From Microbispora catharanthi (GTDB lineage: Bacteria; Actinomycetota; Actinomycetes; Streptosporangiales; Streptosporangiaceae): DNA of 64,000 nucleotides. Below are positions 16,320-24,776 of this stretch, piece by piece; positions within the stretch are counted from its first letter, which is position 1; each line of letters begins with the position of its first letter. Location: the NCBI RefSeq assembly GCF_006334915.2, contig NZ_VDMA02000003.1, positions 372,001-436,000 on the forward strand, written 5' to 3'. The translations under genes were made by a program, and so were the position numbers. The notes beneath the pieces were generated by a model. The model was not told where the DNA came from. It searched no databases and saw only the letters and a list, made by a program, of their open reading frames with translations.

Positions 16320-17357
16320 TCACCCGCCGCTGACGAACTCCGTGGTGTAGGTGGCGCCGAGGTCGATCGTGTCCTTCCTGCCCTTGACGTTGGGCGAGAA
16401 GGAGCCGAGCACCTCCAGCACGTTCCTGGCGCCGTCGGCGGGCATGACCCCGTCCTTCGTGAAGATGGTCTTGGTGTCGCCGATGGCCTTGACGTACAGC
16501 TTCGCGTCGTCCCCGGCGTACTCGGCGGGCATCTTCGCCGCGATCTCCTCGGCCGAGTGGTCGTTGATGAACCGCAGCGTCTTGACGAAGGCGCCGGCCA
16601 GCTTCCGTACGACGGGCTTGTTCGCCTTGGCCCAGGCACAGTCCATGTAGAGCGAGCTGGCCGGGTAGAGGCCGCCCAACGCGGCTTTCGTCCCCTCCTC
16701 CGTCCGCATGTCGACGATCACCTTGGCCTTGCCCGTGGTGGTCAGCCGGGCCGCCGTGGGGTCGGTGGTCATGCCGCCGTCTATGCCGCCGTTGTCCAGG
16801 GCGGAGATGAAGGTGGGGCCGGCCCCGGCCTTCACCCGGGTGAAGTCCTCGACCCGCACCCCGTTCCGTACGGCCAGGGCCTGGGTCAGGAAGTCCGTCG
16901 AGGAGCCCGGGCTGGTGATGCCCAGGCGCCTGCCCTTGAAGTCGGCGGGCGAGGTGATCTCACCGGCCTTGCCCGCGGCCACCAGTTCGACCTCGCCGGG
17001 CACATCGGCGAACTGGACCACGCTCTGGATGCACTTGCCCTTGGTCTGCAGGTCGATGGTGTGGTCGTAGAACCCGACGACGCCCTGCACATCGCCCGCC
17101 ACGAGCACGTTCTCGGCCTGGGCGCCGGACGGTTCGGACAGCAGTTGGACGTCGAGTCCCTCGGCCTTGAAGTATCCGAGCTGCTCGGTGAGCTTGGCGG
17201 GCAGATAGATGACCTTGTCGATGCCGCCGACCATGATCTTCACGGTCGGCGTTCCGCCCGGCTGCGCGCCGGCGCGCGAGTCGCGGCAGCCGGTGAGACA
17301 GAGCGCCAGGGCGAGGCCGGTGGCGGTGACGGTGACGAGGCGGGGCAACGCGTTCAT
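16320..17357 (-). CDS. ABC transporter substrate-binding lipoprotein (NitT/TauT type)
   Basis: This 345-aa lipoprotein has a signal with lipobox LTGC at Cys-23 (ALALCLTGC). The mature part is an NMT1/SsuA-like two-lobed binding protein: VIYLPAKLTEQLGYFKAEGL, then EVELVAAGKAGEITSPADFKGRRLGIT and GSSTDFLTQALAVRNG. The family binds nitrate, sulfonates, pyrimidine precursors, phthalate or other organic acids. It is the last gene of a three-gene operon (ATPase, permease, binding protein). The divergent CitA/CitB-type two-component system suggests an organic acid ligand, but this is inference. Confidence 0.87.
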   Translation of the reverse strand: MNALPRLVTVTATGLALALCLTGCRDSRAGAQPGGTPTVKIMVGGIDKVIYLPAKLTEQLGYFKAEGLDVQLLSEPSGAQAENVLVAGDVQGVVGFYDHTIDLQTKGKCIQSVVQFADVPGEVELVAAGKAGEITSPADFKGRRLGITSPGSSTDFLTQALAVRNGVRVEDFTRVKAGAGPTFISALDNGGIDGGMTTDPTAARLTTTGKAKVIVDMRTEEGTKAALGGLYPASSLYMDCAWAKANKPVVRKLAGAFVKTLRFINDHSAEEIAAKMPAEYAGDDAKLYVKAIGDTKTIFTKDGVMPADGARNVLEVLGSFSPNVKGRKDTIDLGATYTTEFVSGG

Positions 17358-17370
17358 GGGGGGGCTCCGA

Positions 17371-18243
17371 TCAGATCTGCGCGTCGGCGGCGGCGGAGGA
17401 CGACGGGGGGCGCCAGGCGAGCAGCCGGCGTTCGAGGAGGGTGAGCAGCCACTCGGCGAGCAGGGCGACGACCGTGATGATGATCATCCCGGCGTAGATG
17501 CCCGCGGCGTCGAACGTGCCCTGGGCGTGGTTGATCAGCAGGCCGAGGCCCTTGTCCGCGCCGGTGTACTCGCCGACGATCGCCCCGATCAGCGCGAAGC
17601 CGAAGGCGACGTGCAGGCTTGCGAGGATCCACGACGTGGCGCTCGGGAGCACGATCGAGGTGAGGATCTGCCGGGGGTTCGCGCCGAGGATGCGGGCGTT
17701 GTCGACCAGCGTCCTGTCCACCTCGCGGGCGCCCTGGAAGGCGTTGAAGAACACCGCGAAGAACACCAGCACGACGGCCGTGGCGACCTTGGACGACATG
17801 CCCAGGCCGAACCAGATCACGAACAGCGAGGCGAGGACGATGCGCGGGATCGCGTTCGCGGCCTTGATGAACGGGGCGCACACCTCGGCGATGAACCGGC
17901 CCCGGCCGAGGAGCACGCCCAGCACGATCCCGGCGAGCGATCCGGCCGCGAATCCGAGGACGGCCTCCTCCAGCGTGACCCCGATCTGCTCCCAGATCGA
18001 ACCGAACGCCGTTCCCTTGGTGAACCAGTCGACGAGCCGGCCCCAGATCGCGCTGGGCCGGGAGTAGTAGAACGGGTCGAGCCAGCCGGCGGTGGCGACC
18101 TCCCAGCTGCCCAGCCACAGCACCACGAGCAGGACCCGGGTGACCGTGATCTTCGGTGCCGGGAACCGGCGGCGGCGGGCGGGGGCCGACGCCTGCGCGT
18201 CCTCTACCGGGGGCGGGGCGGCGGCCACGGCCTCAGGCTGCAC
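17371..18243 (-). CDS. ABC transporter permease (NitT/TauT type)
   Basis: This 290-aa permease has an N-terminal cytoplasmic tail rich in Ala/Pro/Arg, then about six spans starting at VTRVLLVVLWLGSWEVA. The EAA coupling loop is visible as DNARILGANPRQILTSIVLPSATSWILA. The start is a GTG at 18243 with AGGAG six nt upstream, overlapping the end of the ATPase gene by 11 nt. This implies translational coupling. It forms the membrane channel with the ATPase upstream and the lipoprotein downstream. Confidence 0.88.
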   Translation of the reverse strand: MQPEAVAAAPPPVEDAQASAPARRRRFPAPKITVTRVLLVVLWLGSWEVATAGWLDPFYYSRPSAIWGRLVDWFTKGTAFGSIWEQIGVTLEEAVLGFAAGSLAGIVLGVLLGRGRFIAEVCAPFIKAANAIPRIVLASLFVIWFGLGMSSKVATAVVLVFFAVFFNAFQGAREVDRTLVDNARILGANPRQILTSIVLPSATSWILASLHVAFGFALIGAIVGEYTGADKGLGLLINHAQGTFDAAGIYAGMIIITVVALLAEWLLTLLERRLLAWRPPSSSAAADAQI

Positions 18244-19045
18244 GGCGGGCTCCTCTCGCCCGGGTGATCTCGACCTCTTCGCGCAGCGAGTCCCAGACCC
18301 GCCGGTAGACGTCGAGGAAGGCATCCTCCAGCCGGATCTCCTCCACCCGGCGCGGCCGGGCGAGGTCGACGCGGACGACGTCCTTGACCGTCGCGGGCGC
18401 CGCCGTCATGACCACCACGGTGTCGGCGAGGGCGATGGCCTCGGTCAGGTCGTGGGTGACGAAGACGACCGCCGCGCGGGTGCCGGACCACAGTTCGAGC
18501 AGCAGGTCCTGCATGTGCTCCCGGGTCTGCACGTCGAGCGCGCCGAACGGCTCGTCCATCAGCAGGATCGACGGCTCGTTGATCAGCGTCTGGGCGAGCG
18601 CGACCCGCTTGCGCATGCCCCCGGAGAGCTGGTGCGGGTAGTACCGCTCGAAGCCCGCGAGCCCGACCCGCGCGACCCAGTCCGCGGCCTGCTCACGCGC
18701 GGCCCGCTTGGGCGCGCCCCGGTACCGCGGGCCCGCGGCGACGTTGTCGAGGACCGTACGCCACGGGAGCACGGCGTCCTGCTGGAACATGTACCCGAGC
18801 CGGTCGGGTATGCCGGTCACCGGGCGGCCGTGGACCAGGACCTCGCCCTCGCCAGCCGGGGCCAGCCCCGAGATCACCGACAGGCTGGTGGACTTGCCGC
18901 ATCCCGTCGGCCCGACCACGCTGACGAACTCCCCTTGGCGTACGGTGAAGGACATGTCGCGGGTCGCGGTGTGGGCCGCGCCGTCGCGGGAACGGAAACG
19001 TTTCGTCACACCCCGCAACTCGATCGCGGGTGGTGATTCGGCCAC
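18233..19045 (-). CDS. ABC transporter ATP-binding protein (NitT/TauT type)
   Basis: This 270-aa ATPase has Walker A GPTGCGKST (about 45-53), Q-loop FQQDAVLPWRTV, signature LSGGMRKRVALAQ, and Walker B ILLMDEPFGALD. The FQQD-LPW Q-loop wording is typical of the SsuB/TauB subfamily. The start is a GTG at 19045 with AAGGAG seven nt upstream. It is the first gene of the operon and is divergent from a sensor kinase gene. Confidence 0.9.
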   Translation of the reverse strand: MAESPPAIELRGVTKRFRSRDGAAHTATRDMSFTVRQGEFVSVVGPTGCGKSTSLSVISGLAPAGEGEVLVHGRPVTGIPDRLGYMFQQDAVLPWRTVLDNVAAGPRYRGAPKRAAREQAADWVARVGLAGFERYYPHQLSGGMRKRVALAQTLINEPSILLMDEPFGALDVQTREHMQDLLLELWSGTRAAVVFVTHDLTEAIALADTVVVMTAAPATVKDVVRVDLARPRRVEEIRLEDAFLDVYRRVWDSLREEVEITRARGARRAA

Positions 19046-19178
19046 GAGTTCACTCCTTCAGGAAAACCGTTGTGCGAAGGCTCTCCGGGACCGTAGGCCG
19101 GGGTGAAGAGGCCGACCAGGCTTGTGCCACTTGTTCGGGTAATGCGCATACTTCGCGTTCTGCGCTTTCTGCTCACCC

Positions 19179-19213
19179 TTGTGTCACGAGACCTGGCGGG
19201 TATCGTGCTGGGC
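19179..19213 (+). promoter_or_regulatory. Likely promoter of the CitA-type kinase gene, leaderless
   Basis: TTGTGT (19179-19184), 16-nt spacer, TATCGT (19201-19206), then seven nt to the ATG at 19214. Spacing fits a transcript beginning at or next to the start codon. Confidence 0.4.
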
Positions 19214-20872
19214 ATGCCCTGGGCCGACCCTCCTAGGCCGCGTCCGCACCCCCGTTTCGCGACCCAAGCGCTGCTCGTGCAGGTCGCGGTCCTCCTGCTG
19301 ATCATCGGTCTCGGCTTCGCGCTGGTGGCGTACCTGCTGCACGCGGAACTCGAGCGCCAGTACGAGCAGCGCGCGCTCGCCGTGGCGCGCGCCGTCGCCG
19401 CCGACGACATCGTGATACGCGCGGTGGCCGCCCACTCCCCCGGCCCGCAGGTGCAGCGGCGGGCCGAAGAGGTACGCCGCCGTACCGGAGTGCTGTTCGT
19501 GGTGGTGGCCGACGACCAGGGCATCAGGTACTCCCACCCGGACCCCGCGAGGATCGGGCACCGGGTGAGCACCGAGCCGGAGGCGCTCGCCGGCCGGGAC
19601 GTCGTCACCTTCGAGCGCGGCACGCTCGGCCTGTCGGCGCGCGGCAAGGTGCCCGTGCTGGACGGCGCCGGGCGGGTGGCCGGCCAGGTCAGCGTGGGGA
19701 TCGCGGCCGGCGAGGTGTCCAGGAGGGTCGGCGACCTGCTGCGGGGCGCGGCCGGGTTCACCGGTCTCGCGCTGCTGCTCGGCCTGGCCGCCTCAGCCGG
19801 CCTCGCGCGCCGCCTCAAGCGGCAGACGCTGGGGCTGGAGCCCTCCGATCTCGCCGACCTGCTCCGGGAGCGCGAAGCCGTACTGCACGGCATCGACGAG
19901 GGCGTGCTGGCGGTGGACGCGGCCGGGCGGATCACGATCTGCAACGACGCCGCCGCGCGGCTCCTCGGCGGCATGCCGGATTCGGGCACCGCGGTCGGCG
20001 ACGCGGGCCTGCCGGCCGGCGTACGCACGCTCCTGGCCGAGCGCCGCACGGTCCGCGGGGTGCTCCTCGCCACCGAGGACAGGATGCTGGTCGCCACGGC
20101 CGGGCTGGTGCGGCGCGGGCAGCATGACCTCGGCCACGTGGTCACGCTGCGGGACCGCACCGACCTGGACGAGATGACCCGCGAACTCGACGTGGTGCGC
20201 GCGCTGTCGGACGCGCTGCGCGCGCAGGCCCACGAGTACACCAACCGGCTGCACACGCTGTCCGGCCTGCTCAGCCTGGGACATCGTGACGAGGCCGCGG
20301 CCTACCTCCGCGAACTCGCCGACGATCCCCTCGCGACGGAGTACGGCGACGGCGGGCGGCTGCGCGACCCGTACGTCCGCGGGCTGCTGGCCGCGAAGAC
20401 GGCGGTGGCCTCCGAGTGCGCGGTCGACCTGCGGCTCAGCCAGGACTCGTTCCTGCCCGGTCCGCTCACCTGCCCGCTCGACATGGTCACGGTCCTGGGC
20501 AACCTGGTGGACAACGCGATCAGCGCGGCGCGCTCCGGCGCCCGCAGGCCCGCCTGGGTCGAGGTGTCACTGCTGGCCGAAGCCGGCATCCTGCACCTCG
20601 TCGTCGTCGACAGCGGTGACGGCGTCCCGCCACAGGCCTGCGACTGGCTGTTCGACCAGGACTTCACCACCAGCGCCGACGACGCCCGCCCGCACGGTGT
20701 CGGACTCGCGCTCGCACGGCGCGTCGCCCGCAGGCACGGCGGCGACCTCGCCCTGACCCGGCCCTCCGGCGCCGACTGCGGGGCGGTCTTCGTCGCGCGG
20801 ATCCCCGGCGCTGTCGAGCCCGCGCCTCACCTGTCCGGAGCCCGGTCCGCCGGGTCCGTGGGGGTGCCGTGA
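19214..20872 (+). CDS. CitA/DcuS-family sensor histidine kinase
   Basis: This 552-aa kinase has one N-terminal span (ALLVQVAVLLLIIGLGFALVAYLL). A periplasmic single-Cache domain follows (about 45-165: RRRTGVLFVVVADDQGIRYSHPDP), then a second span (FTGLALLLGLAASAGLA) and a cytoplasmic PAS domain (VLHGIDEGVLAVDAAGRITICNDAA). The phospho-acceptor helix is RAQAHEYTNRLHTLSGLLSLG, and the HATPase domain has DNAISAA. Family members sense citrate, C4-dicarboxylates or related acids and phosphorylate a CitB/DcuR regulator. That partner follows with a 4-nt overlap. I chose ATG 19214 because a promoter is correctly placed; an upstream TTG would add 37 residues. Confidence 0.88.
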   Translation: MPWADPPRPRPHPRFATQALLVQVAVLLLIIGLGFALVAYLLHAELERQYEQRALAVARAVAADDIVIRAVAAHSPGPQVQRRAEEVRRRTGVLFVVVADDQGIRYSHPDPARIGHRVSTEPEALAGRDVVTFERGTLGLSARGKVPVLDGAGRVAGQVSVGIAAGEVSRRVGDLLRGAAGFTGLALLLGLAASAGLARRLKRQTLGLEPSDLADLLREREAVLHGIDEGVLAVDAAGRITICNDAAARLLGGMPDSGTAVGDAGLPAGVRTLLAERRTVRGVLLATEDRMLVATAGLVRRGQHDLGHVVTLRDRTDLDEMTRELDVVRALSDALRAQAHEYTNRLHTLSGLLSLGHRDEAAAYLRELADDPLATEYGDGGRLRDPYVRGLLAAKTAVASECAVDLRLSQDSFLPGPLTCPLDMVTVLGNLVDNAISAARSGARRPAWVEVSLLAEAGILHLVVVDSGDGVPPQACDWLFDQDFTTSADDARPHGVGLALARRVARRHGGDLALTRPSGADCGAVFVARIPGAVEPAPHLSGARSAGSVGVP

Positions 20873-21543
20873 TCCGGGTTCTCGTCGTCGACGACGACTT
20901 CCGCGTCGCCAACCTCCACGCGCGCTATGTCGGCCGGGTGCCGGGGTTCGAGGTGGCGGGCATCGCCCACACCGCCGCCGAGGCCGTCGCGCTCGCCGGG
21001 CGGTTGCGACCCCACCTCGTGCTGCTCGACCAGTATCTTCCGGACGCGCCCGGAACCTCGATCGTCCCGGACCTCGGCGGGCATGTGATCATGCTGACCG
21101 CCGCCGCCGAGGCGGGGGTCGTCCGCGAGGCGCTCGGCCGTGGGGTGGTCAACTACCTGGTGAAGCCCTTCACCGAGGGTGACCTCGCCGAGCGGCTCCG
21201 CGCGTACGAGCGGTTCCACCGGCGGCTGGGCGGCGCCGCGTCGCTGAGCCAGGCCGAGATCGACCGCGCGGTCCGCATGCTGCACGAGGGCGACCGGGTC
21301 GACGCCGCGGTCAGGAAGGGCCGGTCGAGCCACACCGCGCAGCTCGTCATCGACGCCCTGCGCGCCGCCGGGGGGCCGGTGACCTCAGCGGACCTCGCCG
21401 CCCGGCTCGGGCTGTCCCGGGCCACCGCGCAGCGTTACCTGTCCGACCTCGCCGCCGACGGACGGCTGACCGTCGGGCTCAGGTACGGAACCACCGGCCG
21501 GCCCGAACACCTCTACCGGCTTCCTGAGACGCCGGCGCAGTAG
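20869..21543 (+). CDS. CitB/DcuR-family response regulator
   Basis: This 224-aa regulator has a receiver domain at 1-120 (VLVVDDDFRVANLHARYV, phospho-Asp in LVLLDQYLPD, Lys in NYLVKPF). A C-terminal winged helix follows (about 150-215: QLVIDALRAAGGPVTSADLAARLGLSRATAQRYLSDL). It starts with GTG inside the stop of the kinase gene (GTGA, 4-nt overlap). It likely controls the divergent ABC importer. Its last 159 bases overlap, on the opposite strand, the end of the DUF2156 gene. Confidence 0.9.
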   Translation: MIRVLVVDDDFRVANLHARYVGRVPGFEVAGIAHTAAEAVALAGRLRPHLVLLDQYLPDAPGTSIVPDLGGHVIMLTAAAEAGVVREALGRGVVNYLVKPFTEGDLAERLRAYERFHRRLGGAASLSQAEIDRAVRMLHEGDRVDAAVRKGRSSHTAQLVIDALRAAGGPVTSADLAARLGLSRATAQRYLSDLAADGRLTVGLRYGTTGRPEHLYRLPETPAQ

Positions 21544-23271
21544 CCTGCCCCAGTCCGACGGGCCCGGCAGCGTGAGGAACGCCTCCGCCTGGAGCGCGGA
21601 GACGCCGATGCGCGGCAGATCGCGGGCGGTCGGGTAGACCAGGAACCTCGGCTCCCACAGCGGCCTGAACTTGGCGTTGAAGCGGTACAACGACTCGATC
21701 TGGAACCAGCGGGACAGGAAGACGAGGATGCCGCACCACGCGCGCAGCACCGGCCCCGCCCCCAGCCGCTCCCCCCGCGCCAGCGCGGAGCGGAACATCG
21801 CGAAGTTCAGCGACACTCTGGTCACGCCGAAGTCCGGCGCGGCCTGCAGGGCCCGTACGATCAGCAGTTCGTTGAGCCCAGGGTCGGCCTCGCGGTCGCG
21901 CCGCATGAGGTCGAGGGAGATGCCGTCGGCTCCCCAGGGCACGAAATGCAGGACGGCCCGGATGTCCCCGCCCGGCGACTCCTCGCCCTCGGGCGTGGCC
22001 CGGTGGGCGGTGACCACCAGGCAGCCGGCGTCGGCGGGGTCGCCGAACCGGCCGAGCGCCATCGAGAAGCCCCGCTCGGTCTCGGTGCCTCTCCAGAAGT
22101 CGGCCGCGTTGCGGATGCGCTCGCGCTCCGCCTCGCTCAGATCGCCCGCCCGCCGCACCCGGCAGGTGTAGCCGAGCCGCTCCACCCGCTTGACCATCTG
22201 GCGCACGTTGCGCATGGCCCGGCCTTCCAGCGTGAAACCGGACACCTCCACGACGGCCTCGTCCCCGATCTCCAGCGCGTCGAGGCCGCCCTCTCTGGTC
22301 CACACCCCGCCGCCGGTCTCGCCGCATCCGATCACGGCAGGGACCCATGCGTGCCGCCTGGCCTCCTCCAGGAACCGCCTGATCGCGCCGGGCCACGCCT
22401 CCGGGTCGCCGATCGGGTCGCCGCTGGCCAGCATCACCCCGGCGACGACGCGGTAGGCCACGGCGGCCTTGCCGCTGGGCGAGAAGATCACGCTCTTGTC
22501 CCGGCGGAGCGCGAAGTATCCGAGCGAGTCCTGCCGGCCGTACCGGTCGAGCAGGGCCCGCAGACGCCGCTCGTCGTCCCCGGTGAGCGCCGCGACCGGC
22601 CGTTCCGGCCGGAGGGCCAGGTAGATCGTGGTGACGGCGGTGAGCGCGCCGAGCCCGGCGAGCGAGAAGTAGACCAGGTCGCCGGTGCGCTCGGACGTGA
22701 ACACGACCGGCCCCTCCAGGCCGACCAGGCCGAGCACGACGTGCCGCAGCTGGTCGCCGACTCCGGGGTGGCCGGCGACCGTCCGGTGGCGCGTGGCGAC
22801 GAGGATCCACCCGATCACGACGTCGAACGCGCCGAGCACCAGCAGGTTCCACAGCGCCCGCCAGCGCGAGCGCGGGTCGGACAGGGCGTAGAACTCCCGT
22901 CTGTTGACCAGCAGCACCACGCACAGGAGCAGCGACACCGACGCGGCGACCGGGTGCCGGTGCAGCCCCTCGAGCACGGTGCCCACCGGCAGCAGCACCA
23001 CGACCGCGCGCCAGGCCCGTGCCTTACGCCGCCTGAGAGCGTGGGCAAGCATGATCAGCAAAATGCCGACCAGCAACGACGCCGTCTCGGCGAGCGTGGT
23101 GACACTGCCCGGCAGGACGCTCGCGATCTCGCTGATCCTGCTTCCGCGCAGGCGCGGGAACACGCCTTTGACGATGTCCAGGATGCCGATGAACAGCGCG
23201 GCGTACGCTGCCGCTGCGGGCACCCATGGACGCGCTATCCCGTTCCGGGAAATGTGTGTCCGACGGCTCAC
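21385..23271 (-). CDS. MprF-like membrane protein with DUF2156 aminoacyltransferase domain
   Basis: This 628-aa protein has an N-terminal membrane part (about 1-225, five to six spans, e.g. AAYAALFIGILDIVKGVF, VVLLPVGTVLEGLH). The cytosolic DUF2156/LPG-synthase C-terminal domain follows (about 240-570: SLGYFALRRDKSVIFSPSGKAAVAYRVVAGVMLASGDPIG, and RFNAKFRPLWEPRFLVYP near the end). Relatives transfer an amino acid from charged tRNA to phosphatidylglycerol or another lipid, lowering surface charge. No LysRS domain is fused. The start is the GTG at 23271; the last ~53 residues are encoded antisense to the response regulator gene and look like an overrun beyond the normal end. An esterase gene is divergent. 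Confidence 0.85.
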   Translation of the reverse strand: MSRRTHISRNGIARPWVPAAAAYAALFIGILDIVKGVFPRLRGSRISEIASVLPGSVTTLAETASLLVGILLIMLAHALRRRKARAWRAVVVLLPVGTVLEGLHRHPVAASVSLLLCVVLLVNRREFYALSDPRSRWRALWNLLVLGAFDVVIGWILVATRHRTVAGHPGVGDQLRHVVLGLVGLEGPVVFTSERTGDLVYFSLAGLGALTAVTTIYLALRPERPVAALTGDDERRLRALLDRYGRQDSLGYFALRRDKSVIFSPSGKAAVAYRVVAGVMLASGDPIGDPEAWPGAIRRFLEEARRHAWVPAVIGCGETGGGVWTREGGLDALEIGDEAVVEVSGFTLEGRAMRNVRQMVKRVERLGYTCRVRRAGDLSEAERERIRNAADFWRGTETERGFSMALGRFGDPADAGCLVVTAHRATPEGEESPGGDIRAVLHFVPWGADGISLDLMRRDREADPGLNELLIVRALQAAPDFGVTRVSLNFAMFRSALARGERLGAGPVLRAWCGILVFLSRWFQIESLYRFNAKFRPLWEPRFLVYPTARDLPRIGVSALQAEAFLTLPGPSDWGRLLRRRLRKPVEVFGPAGGSVPEPDGQPSVGGEVGQVTLRGGPGQPEPGGEVR

Positions 23272-23397
23272 GGGACGAGACCTTAAGTGGTGATATCCGC
23301 TCCGGGAGCAAGGATCGCGATCCTTAACCGCTCCCTTACGCCTCGCGAGTACCTTTACATGAACCGGCACCACGGGGGACTTTAGGAGAGGCCGGAT

Positions 23398-24651
23398 TTG
23401 GAGCTCACAACGGCGCACGTGCAGGTCCTGTTCGTCGCGCTCGCCGTCGGCGGGCTGGTCGCGACGGTCTGGATGTGGCCCCGGCTGAGCGGGCCGTCCT
23501 GGCGCTCCGTCGCCGCGCGGGTGGGCGTGCTCGTCGCGGACCAGACCCTGCTGCTGCTCGCGATCGCCGTCGTGGTCAACGCGTACTTCGGGTTCTTCGG
23601 CTCGTGGGGCGACCTGCTGGGGACGAACGCGGCCGACGCGCCGGCGATCACGGCAGGCTCGGCGGGTGCGGCGGCCGGCGGGGCGGGCCTCGTCCGGGTG
23701 CTCGGCAGCAGGCCGGTGGAGGTCACCAGGCCGAAGGCCGGCCTGCCCGCGGGGCGTCTGGAGGAGGTGACGATCGCCGGGGCGAGGACCGGACTGAGCT
23801 CGTCGGCGTACGTGTACCTGCCGCCGCAGTATTTCGACACGAAGTACGCCGGCCGGCGCTTCCCTGTGATCCTCGGGCTGACCGGCTATCCGGGCGACGC
23901 GGAGAACCTGGTCACCCGGCTCGACATGCCCACGCTCACGGCGACCTCGATCCTCACCCACGAGATCGGCCCGACCGTCCTGGTGCTGATGCGCCCGACG
24001 GTCGCGCCGCCCCGGGACACCGAGTGCGTGGACGTGCCGGGTGGACCGCAGGTCGAGACGTACTTCACCTCGGACGTGCCGCGGGCGGTGGCCGCGGCGT
24101 TCCGGGTCGGCACCGGAGCCGCCGGCTGGGGCGTTCTCGGCGAATCGACCGGAGGCTACTGCGCGCTCAAGCTGACCATGCGGCACCCCGAGGCGTTCTC
24201 GGCCGCGGTGTCCCTGTCCGGGTATTTCCACGCCCCGGTGGACGTGACCACGGGCGACCTGTTCGGCGGGAACCGGCGGCTCCGGGACGAGAACGACCTG
24301 ATGTGGCGGCTGTCCAACCTGCCGGCCCCGCCGGTGTCCGTCCTGGTGGCGAGCAGCCGTCAGGGCGAGTCCGACTACCGGGCGACGACGGACTTCATCG
24401 CGGCCGTGAAGGCGCCCATGCGGGCGTCCTCGCTGATCCTGCCGAGCGGGGGCCACAACTTCGCCACCTGGAACAGGGAGCTTCCCCAGGCCCTGCCCTG
24501 GCTCGCCCAGCAACTGCACGCGCCCGCGCAGACGCCGTCCCGGTCCACGAGCGAGCAGGAGACCAAGCGCCTCGCCCATGGATCGCCCCGGCGGCCTCGC
24601 CCCGGCCGTCACTCGCTCGCCCACAAGGCCGCGAAGAGGCAGGCGCCGTAG
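23398..24651 (+). CDS. Membrane-anchored alpha/beta hydrolase of the esterase (antigen 85-like) family
   Basis: This 417-aa protein has two N-terminal spans (VQVLFVALAVGGLVATVWMW and LLLLAIAVVVNAYFGFFG) and an extracellular esterase domain (about 120-385). AYVYLPPQYF and FPVILGLTGYPG come first; nucleophile elbow GVLGESTGGYCA has Ser in GESTGG; LPSGGHNFATW holds the catalytic His. It resembles the esterase/Ag85 fold rather than lipid-specific lipases. TTG start at 23398 is supported by AGGAGAG seven nt upstream. It is divergent, within 126 nt, from the MprF-like gene, which suggests it acts on aminoacylated lipids or wall material. This is inference. Confidence 0.82.
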   Translation: MELTTAHVQVLFVALAVGGLVATVWMWPRLSGPSWRSVAARVGVLVADQTLLLLAIAVVVNAYFGFFGSWGDLLGTNAADAPAITAGSAGAAAGGAGLVRVLGSRPVEVTRPKAGLPAGRLEEVTIAGARTGLSSSAYVYLPPQYFDTKYAGRRFPVILGLTGYPGDAENLVTRLDMPTLTATSILTHEIGPTVLVLMRPTVAPPRDTECVDVPGGPQVETYFTSDVPRAVAAAFRVGTGAAGWGVLGESTGGYCALKLTMRHPEAFSAAVSLSGYFHAPVDVTTGDLFGGNRRLRDENDLMWRLSNLPAPPVSVLVASSRQGESDYRATTDFIAAVKAPMRASSLILPSGGHNFATWNRELPQALPWLAQQLHAPAQTPSRSTSEQETKRLAHGSPRRPRPGRHSLAHKAAKRQAP

Positions 24652-24731
24652 CCCGGCGGGTCGGACGTGAGAGCGTCGCGCGCTGGTATCTGTACGTCCC
24701 GTGATCGACCGGGGACACGCGGGTGAGGCGT

Positions 24732-24755
24732 CCCGGCGCGCGGAGGGGCGCCGGG
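24732..24755. terminator. Hairpin between convergent esterase and folD genes
   Basis: CCCGGCGC (24732-24739) pairs with GCGCCGGG (24748-24755), loop 8 nt. Candidate bidirectional terminator without a T-run. Confidence 0.45.
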
Positions 24756-24776
24756 AGGATCCTGCCGGGCGGTGGA

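Noticed and set aside
23272-24624. Upstream extension of the MprF-like frame to over 1000 residues
   Set aside because: The extension is antisense to the esterase gene and has shadow composition; the GTG at 23271 directly precedes the first membrane helix.
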